This document shows positions 53,201 through 62,200 of a DNA stretch of 64,000 bases, in pieces. This stretch comes from Oasisia sp. SBJ-2009. Taxonomy: Eukaryota > Annelida > Polychaeta > Sabellida > Siboglinidae. Positions within the stretch are counted from its first letter, which is position 1. Every line of letters starts with the position of its first letter. A model generated the notes under the pieces. The model saw nothing but the letters and a program-made list of their open reading frames with translations. It was not told the origin of the DNA and ran no database searches. The stretch covers positions 6,857,119-6,921,118 of the forward strand of contig OZ024857.1 of assembly GCA_964017155.1 (NCBI GenBank), given 5' to 3'. Both the position numbers and the translations under genes were made by a program.

Positions 53201-56200
53201 CAGAGAGAAGACTGGCCACTGAGTGGACACAGGTGGACATGACCGGAGAGAAGACTGGCCAGTGAGTGGACACAGGTGGACATGACCAGAGAGAAGACAG
53301 GCCACTGAGTGGACACAGGTGACATGACCAGAGAGAAGACTGGCCACTGAGTGGACACAGGTGGACATGACCGGAGAGAAGACTGGCCACTGAGTGGACA
53401 CAGGTGGACATGACCAGAGAGAAGACAGGCCACTGAGTGGACACAGATGGACATGACCAGAGAAAAGACAGTTTGAATATATCCAAAAGTAGACAACCTC
53501 AGTCCACTGCGCTGTAGTGCCGGTGAACATCAACTGGCTGAAGATTATGTATATTGGACGTTGCACATTGGCTTTAAACCAAAAGTTCTGTCTCTTGTAT
53601 TGGACTCTGCATAATCCCTACGAAAAAGCAAATCAGGGAAGAAATAAGTCTACCAGGGAAGAAGCAATGAATGTCTACTGTAAACTCTGATGCAGACAAA
53701 AGAAACCAACCATCCATTGTGACACACCAGCGTCCTTCCCCAAGAACAAAACAACTGGGATCTCACACAGAATATCTACAGACACTTCTAACTGTATTTT
53801 GGTGGTAGCTGAGTAATGAAATGTAGAATGCAATTAACATAGCAGTTATTTCACTTCACAAACTTCAAAAAATGTATTTACATGATGAATGCGTGGTTAA
53901 AATGACAGTCAGTGTGGTCTCATGATGATACACAGGACAACTTGATGATGAGTCATCTAATGCATGTCACATCTCATCTCTGACTGCAACAGTTGTTCAC
54001 CCTGTTCATTGATGAGTACAGGACAGTTCCTGAAACAAATCGACTCCACCGTCACCTCTGATGGGAGACAGGCCGCTATGGTCAAGTCAACTGGAACCAC
54101 TGAAGCCGACCAGCTAAGTCTATAACAGGCATCTACCAGTCCACCAACACCTCTACCAACCCAGAGACCACAGACCAGGACAGATGTAAGCATTAGTAGC
54201 AACGTGAGACTGGTGACATTATGACGCAGCGGCAGCTGTGACGGGCCGTGTCGTGTTGGTGACTCACCTCTATCAAGAGACGGTGACAGTCCTCGCCGGA
54301 GCACACTCCAGTCTGACGGTAGTGCTCACTGATGTCATCCAACTTACTGTTGAAGTTAGGGTCCACTGCGACATAGATAGCAGTGACGTGAATGGTGACA
54401 TGGACAGTGGAAATGCACTGTGGTGACATTGAGTGCGTGATATGTACACAGAGTGTCATGGGCACATAGTGACATGAATATAGATGCGAACAGACAAAGA
54501 CACACTGAGTGACATGAACCGATAGTGGCACAAATAGTGGCACGAAAGGAGAATGAAATTAATAGTGGCATGAACAGAGGCATGGAGAGTGAACAGAACA
54601 GAATGACACAGATACAAGTAGACATTCCAACAGGTACACTTGGTGACATAAACAGACACTGACGTGAACAGAGAATGTACGTCATAGTCTTCATTTAATG
54701 CAGAGTTCATGAGAACAGTTAACTCAAACTACACAAAATTACTATAGATATTAATGAATATTGCTCCTTGTTGACATAACTTTTTCAAAATAACATTATC
54801 CTTCCAAGAAGAATGTGTCACATACATGGAAACTGTTTACTGCCAGAACAGATTCGCCAACCTGCCTGACAATTTCAACAAGCACTAATTTATGTTCGAC
54901 AGCATTAAAAAACCTGGTATCTACAAACTGTTTACACGTTTAATGAAGGACCTCTCTTTGCGTCATGCCAAGAGTGATCTGTGTTGCTGTAAACGTGGTC
55001 TGTCAGTGTTAGTAGGAGACTTGTACTCACTGAGTGGGTTGGGGCCGACCGTGTCAGAGAGAGGACTGAAGCTACTGGCTCCACCGCACTGGTCCCCCAG
55101 GACCACTGACAGCTTTTCACCCTTCTCTGTAAACACAACATCGTTGTCAACATCATTGTCAACAACTATTCATCCAAAAGTAATCATTCTGCAGCTTGAC
55201 AATTTTTTTATTTGCACCATCAGTTCACAGTTCTCTGAGAAAAAAATTAGAATAAATAACTGAACAGATAGATCTTAGAATGGACAGAGTGAACTGTTAA
55301 AGTAAAGGTAAGTCATGTAAGTGGTGCCTCATTAATGTCTTCCCTCCTTCATTCTCTCCCACCATTTCTCCCTCTCCTTGTTCTCCCAGCTCAGCAATGT
55401 TTTACCCCAAATTTGGTCGCCAAGTCACATTTAACAGTTCGCCAGTAACTCTGTGCTATCTTTTTATTGACCTGCTTACTCAAATCTGACGCAAGCGAGA
55501 CAAATTACTCATCACTCAATGCATACAGTATGGTAACTTTAAAGGGACACAAAATCTTTGTGGCTGTTTATTTTTAGTGCAAAATCATGTTAATTAGAAG
55601 CCAAAAAGATTTTTTGCAGCTTTAGGCACACACAGCCCTTGGAAAATAGTTCAAAAATACCAGAACAGCAGAAGTATGTAAGAAAGAGTGACTGACTGTG
55701 TGTCCCGGAGACGGTGTCTGACTTGGCATTGCCGCAGCTGCCCGGCTTGATGGGTGTGATGGCACAGATCTGTTTGCACGATTTACACACTTGGGACGGG
55801 GTCTCCACTACACATGACTCCTTGCCCTTCTTCTACAACAACAAGTCACACCTTGCCCTTCTTGTACAACAACAAGTCACACCTTGCCCTTCTTGTACAA
55901 CAACAAGTCACACCTTGCCCTTCTTGTACAACAACAAGTCACACCTTGCCCTTCTTCTACAACAACAAGTCACACCTTGCCCTTCTTCTACAACAACAAG
56001 TCACACCTTGCCCTTCTTCTACAACAACAAGTCACACCTTGCCCTTCTTCTACAACAACAAGTCACACCTTGCCCTTCTTCTACAAACAACAAGTCACAC
56101 CTTGCCATTCTTCTACAAACAACAAGTCACACCTTGCCCTTCTTCTACAAACAACAAGTCACACCTTGCCCTTCTTCTACAGACAACAAGTCACACCTTG

Positions 56201-59200
56201 CCATTCTTCTACAGACAACAAGTCACACCTTGCCCTTCTTCTACAGACAACAAGTCACACCTTGCCATTCTTCTACAGACAACAGGTCACACCTTGCCCT
56301 TCTTCTACAGACAACAAGTCACACCTTGCCCTTCTTCTACAGACAACAAGTCACACCTTGCCCTTCTTCTACAGACAACAAGTCACACCTTGCCCTTCTT
56401 CTACAGACAACAAGTCACACCTTGCCCTTCTTCTACAGACAACAAATCACACCTTGCCCTTCTTCTACCAACAACAAGTCACACCTTGCCCTTCTTCTAC
56501 ATACAACAAGTCACACCTTGCCCTTCTTCTACAACAACAAGTCACACCTTGCCCTTCTTCTACAGACAACAAGTCACACCTTGCCATTCTTCTACAGACA
56601 ACAAGTCACACCTTGCCCTTCTTCTACAGACAACAAGTCACACCTTGCCCTTCTTCTACAGACAACAAGTCACACCTTGCCCTTCTTCTACAGACAACAA
56701 GTCACACCTTGCCCTTCTTCTACAGACAACAAGTCACACCTTGCCCTTCTTCTACAGACAACAAGTCACACCTTGCCCTTCTTCTACAGACAACAAGTCA
56801 CACCTTGCCCTTCTTCTACAGACAACAAGTCACACCTTGCCCTTCTTCTACAGACAACAAGTCAAACCTTGCCCTTCTTCTACAGACAACAAGTCACACC
56901 TTGCCCTTCCTCTACAAACAACAAGTCACACCTTGCCCTTCTTCTACAGGCAACAAATCACACCTTGCCCTTCCTCTACCAACAACAAGTCACACCTTGC
57001 CTTCTTCTACAGACACCAAGTCACACCTTGCCCTTCTTCTACAAACAACAATTCACACCTTGCCCTTCTTCTACAGACAACAGGTCACACCTTGCCCTTC
57101 TTCTACAAACAACAATTCACACCTTGCCTTCTTCTACAGACAACAGGTCACACCTTGCCCTTCTTCTACAAACAACAATTCACACCTTGCCCTTCTTCTA
57201 CAGACAACAAGTCACACCTTGCCCTTCTTCTACAAACAACAATTCACACCTTGCCTTCTTCTACAGACAACAGGTCACACCTTGTCCTTCTTCTACAAAC
57301 AACAATTCACACCTTGCCCTTCTTCTACAAACAACAAGTCACACCTAGCCCTTCTTCTACAACAACAAGTCACACATTGCCCTTCTTCTACAACAACAAG
57401 CCACACCTTGCCCTTCTTCTACAAACAAGTCACACCTTGCCCTTCTTCTACAACAACAAGTCACACCTTGCCCTTCTTCTACAACAACAAGTCACACCTT
57501 GCCCTTCTTCTACAGACAACAAGTCACACCTTGCCCTTCTTCTACAAACAACAAGTCACACCTTGCCCTTCTTCTACAACAACAAGTCACACCTTGCCCT
57601 TCTTCTACAAACAACAAGTCACACCTTGCCCTTCTTCTACAACAAGTCACACCTTGCCCGTCTTCTACAGACAAGTCACACCTTGCCCTTCTTCTACAGA
57701 CAACAAGTCACACCTTGCCCTTCTCCTACAAACAACAAGTCACACCTTTCCCTTCTTCTACAGACAACAAGTCATACCTTGCCCTTCTTCTACAGACAAC
57801 AAGTCACACGTTGCCCTTCTTCTACAGACAACAAGTCACACCTTGCCCTTCTTCTACATACAACAAGTCACACCTTTCCCTTCTTCTACATACAAAAAGT
57901 CACACCTTGCCCTTCTTCTACAGACAAAAAGTCACACCTTGCCCTTCTTCTACAGACAACAAGTAACACCTTGCCTTCTTCTACAGACACCAAGTCACAC
58001 CTTGCCCTTCTTCTACAAACAACAAGTCACACCATGCCTTCTTCTACAGACAACAAGTCACACCTTGCCCTTCTTCTACAAACAACAAGTCACACCTTGT
58101 CCTTCTTCTACAAACAACAAGTCACACCTTGCCCTTCTTCTACAACAACAAGTCACACCTTGCCCTTCTTCTACAGACAACAAGTCACACCTTGCCCTTC
58201 TTCTACAAACAACAAGTCACACCTTGCCCTTCTTCTACAAACAACAAGTCACACCTTGCCCTTCTTCTACAAACAACAAGTCACACAGTGAACCTGTCAG
58301 ACAGTGAACCTGTCAGACAACAGGTGATCACAGCACAGAGAAGGCTGCTTTAACACTAAAGGCCTTTTGTGCATTATCTGATTCATTTTGATAACATGTC
58401 ACCCATCTAATCACACGCAGTGGGTTTGTTTCTTTAAAAAAAATGCATCCTATCAGTCCCGCAATAACAGACAATCATTTGTATCAAGTAACCTTTCTCT
58501 GCCACCTGGCCTACAAATAATCATATAATTATCTAGATATCACATCTAAATATCACATCTAGATATCACATCAAAAAACACAACCGAGAACATAACAACA
58601 CGCAGGCAGTAGTAAATATTCAAACCACACAAGACTCAAGCACTGGTGGCCCGCAACATTAAAGAACACATAAGCAACATTTCACGACTTCATAATATAT
58701 ACTACATATGGTTGTCATTCTCTTGTTGTCCCTGTCGTCAGGGGTGAGGTTGGCCATGGTTACTGTCATCATTTCTTCGTCTTTTCTTTCCTCTCCTATA
58801 CTATACATTATATGGTATGTCATACATCACTGATCGTATTTCAAATTTTGCTATTATTTGCTGATAAACATGCCAGTCATTTCACACCTCCTGCTGAAAA
58901 TTTGACCATTTGGAGCAGTAATCCTAAAAACTGCACACATGAAGACTAGTGTAGGAGACATAAGACACCCCTACCTGCTTACAGATGACATAAGACACCC
59001 CTATCTGCTTACAGATGACATAAGACATCCCTATCTGCTTACAGATGACATAAGACACCCCTATCTGCTTACAGATGACATAAGACACCCCTATCTGCTT
59101 ACAGATGACATAAGACACCCCTATCTGCTTACAGATGACATAAGACACCCCTACCTGCTTACAGATGACATAAGACACCCCTATCTGCTTACAGATGACA

Positions 59201-62200
59201 TAAGACATCCCTATCTGCTTACAGATGACATAAGACACCCCTATCTGCTTACAGATGACATAAGACACCCCTATCTGCTTACAGATGACATAAGACACCC
59301 CTACCTGCTTACAGATGACATAAGACACCCCTACCTGCTTACAGATGACATAAGACACCCCTATCTGCTTACAGATGACATAAGACACCCCTATCTGCTT
59401 ACAGATGACATAAGACACCCCTACCTGCTTACAGATGACATAAGACACCCCTATCTGCTTACAGATGACATAAGACATCCCTATCTGCTTACAGATGACA
59501 TAAGACACCCCTATCTGCTTACAGATGACATAAGACACCCCTATCTGCTTACAGATGACATAAGACACCCCTATCTGCTTACAGATAACATAAGACACCC
59601 CTACCTGCTTACAGATGACATAAGACACCCCTATCTGCTTACAGATGACATAAGACACCCCTATCTGCTTACAGATGACATAAGACACCCCTATCTGCTT
59701 ACAGATGACATAAGACACCCCTACCTGCTTACAGATGACATAAGACACCCCTACCTGCTTACAGATGACATAAGACACCCCTATCTGCTTACATATGACA
59801 TAAGACACCCCTATCTGCTTACAGATGACATAAGACACCCCTATCTGCTTACAGATGACATAAGACACTCCTATCTGCTTACAGATGACATAAGACACCC
59901 TACCTGCTTACAGATGACGTGACTGTCAGTGTTCACCTTGTTGACACAGGGCTGGCGGGACTTGGGGTTGGAGACTGGGGCCTGACTCTGGGCGGACTGG
60001 TGGTACTTCTGGTAGCAGCGAGTGACCCGCAGCATGGAGAACGCATCCTTGTGGATGGCGCTCTGTCTCAGAGCCTGCTCATAGTGCTCCACGGCTCCAC
60101 TCAGGTTGCTCTTTGCTGCCAGCAGGTTGCCAAGGAAGAAGTGGGACTCCGGCTGGAAGGATATGTATTTATATCAAACCAACTCACACCCATCAAAGTG
60201 TACCAAACCTTCAGTTCTTATCAGTACAGTATTTTCTCTTAAAACAATCACCTCTGACTGTGTCATCATCAGTGCACACAAAGCTGTTGATGTTTCCCTG
60301 ACAGGGAGTTACCACGAGGGAGAGGGGAGTTACCACGAGGGAGAGGGGAGTTACCACGAGGGAGAGGGGAGTTACCACGAGGGAGAGGGGAGTTATCATG
60401 AGGGAGTGGGGAGTTACCATGAGGGAGTGGGGAGTTACCACGAGTGAGAGGGGAGTTACTACGAGGGAGTGGGGAGTTACTACGAGGGAGTGGGGAGTTA
60501 CTACGAGGGAGTGGGGAGTTACTACGAGGGAGTGGGGAGTTACTACGAGGGAGTGGGGAGTTACTACGAGGGAGTGACTACGAGGGAGTGGGGAGTTACT
60601 ACGAGGGAGTGGGGAGTTACTACGAGGGAGTGGGGAGTTACTACGAGGGAGTGACTACGAGGGAGTGGGGAGTTACTACGAGGGAGTGGGGAGTTACTAG
60701 GAGGGAGTGGGGGTTACTACGAGGGAGTGGGGAGTTACTACGAGGGAGTGGGGAGTTACTACGAGGGAGTGGGGAGTTACTACGAGGGAGTGGGGAGTTA
60801 CTACGAGGGAGTGACGATGTAACTACGAGGGAGTGGGGAGTTACTACGAGGGAGTGACGATGTAACTACGAGGGAGTGGGGAGTTACTACGAGGGAGTGG
60901 GGAGTTACTACGAGGGAGTGACGATGTAACTACGAGGGAGTGGGGAGTTACTACGAGGGAGTGGGGAGTTACTACGAGAGAGTGGGGAGTTACTACGAGG
61001 GAGTGGGGGGTTACTACGAGGGAGTGGGGGGTTACTACGAGGGAGTGGGGAGTTACTACGAGGGAGTGGGGTGTTACTACGAGGGAGTGGGGTGTTACTA
61101 CGAGGGAGTGGGGAGTTACTACGAGGGAGTGGGGTGTTACTACGAGGGAGTGGGGAGTTACTACGAGGGAGTGGGGAGTTACTACGAGGGAGTGGGGGGT
61201 TACTACGAGGGAGTGGGGGGTTACTACGAGGGAGTGGGGAGTTACTACGAGGGAGTGGGGAGTTACTACAAGGGAGTGGGGAGTTACTACGAGGGAGTGA
61301 CGATGTAACTACGAGGGAGTGGGGAGTTACTACGAGGGAGTGGGGAGTTACTACGAGGGAGTGACGATGTAACTACGAGGGAGTGGGGAGTTACTACGAG
61401 GGAGTGGGGAGTTACTACGAGGGAGTGGGGGGTTACTACGAGGGAGTGGGGGGTTACTACGAGGGAGTGGGGTGTTACTACGAGGGAGTGGGGTGTTACT
61501 ACGAGGGAGTGGGGAGTTACTACGAGGGAGTGGGGTGTTACTACGAGGGAGTGGGGAGTTACTACGAGGGAGTGGGGAGTTACTACGAGGGAGTGGGGGG
61601 TTACTACGAGGGAGTGGGGGGTTACTACGAGGGAGTGGGGGGTTACCACGAGGGAGTGGGGGGTTACCACGAGGGAGTGGGGCGTTACCACGAGGGAGTG
61701 GGGAGTTACCACGAGGGAGTGGGGAGCTACCACGAGGGAGTGGGGAGCTACCACGAGGGAGTGGGGAGTTACCACGAGGGAGTGGGGAGTTACCACGAGG
61801 GAGTGGGGAGTTACCACGAGGGAGTGGGGAGTTACCACGAGGGAGTGGGGAGTTACCACGAGGGAGTGGGGAGTTACCACGAGGGAGTGGGGAGTTACCA
61901 CGAGGGAGTGGGGAGTTACCACGAGGGAGTGGGGAGTTACGACGAGGGAGTGGGGAGTTACCACGAGGGAGTGGGGAGTTACCACGAGGGAGTGGGGAGT
62001 TACCACGAGGGAGTGGGGAGTTACCACGAGGGAGTGGGGAGTTACCACGAGGGAGTGGGGAGTTACCACGAGGGAGTGGGGAGTTACCACGAGGGAGTGG
62101 GGAGTTACCACGAGGGAGTGGGGAGTTACCACGAGGGAGTGGGGAGTTACCACGAGGGAGTGGGGAGTTACCACGAGGGAGTGGGGAGTTACCACGAGGG

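Noticed and set aside
50794..53566. Three open frames of about 850-900 codons on the minus strand
   Set aside because: They are translations of the 41/43-bp minisatellite in all three frames; no unique coding flanks, and the region is a TTC17 intron.
53980..54062. Extra TTC17 exon reading VTVESICFRNCPVL
   Set aside because: Has acceptor- and donor-like edges but would break the frame between exons w7 and w8, which join cleanly without it.
55714..58307. Open frames of 540-825 codons on the + strand (Ser/Thr/Pro/His repeats)
   Set aside because: Products of the 30-32-bp array, antisense to the TTC17 intron, open in several frames at once.
59904..59911. Alternative exon w4 donor CAG/GTAGGG
   Set aside because: Good motif, but it gives phase 0 while exon w5 with its TAG acceptor needs phase 1; kept only as a possible minor site.
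58924..59922. Open frames of about 325 codons on both strands
   Set aside because: The 30-bp unit has no stop in either frame; it is the amplified donor region. The true exon frame stops in the first unit.
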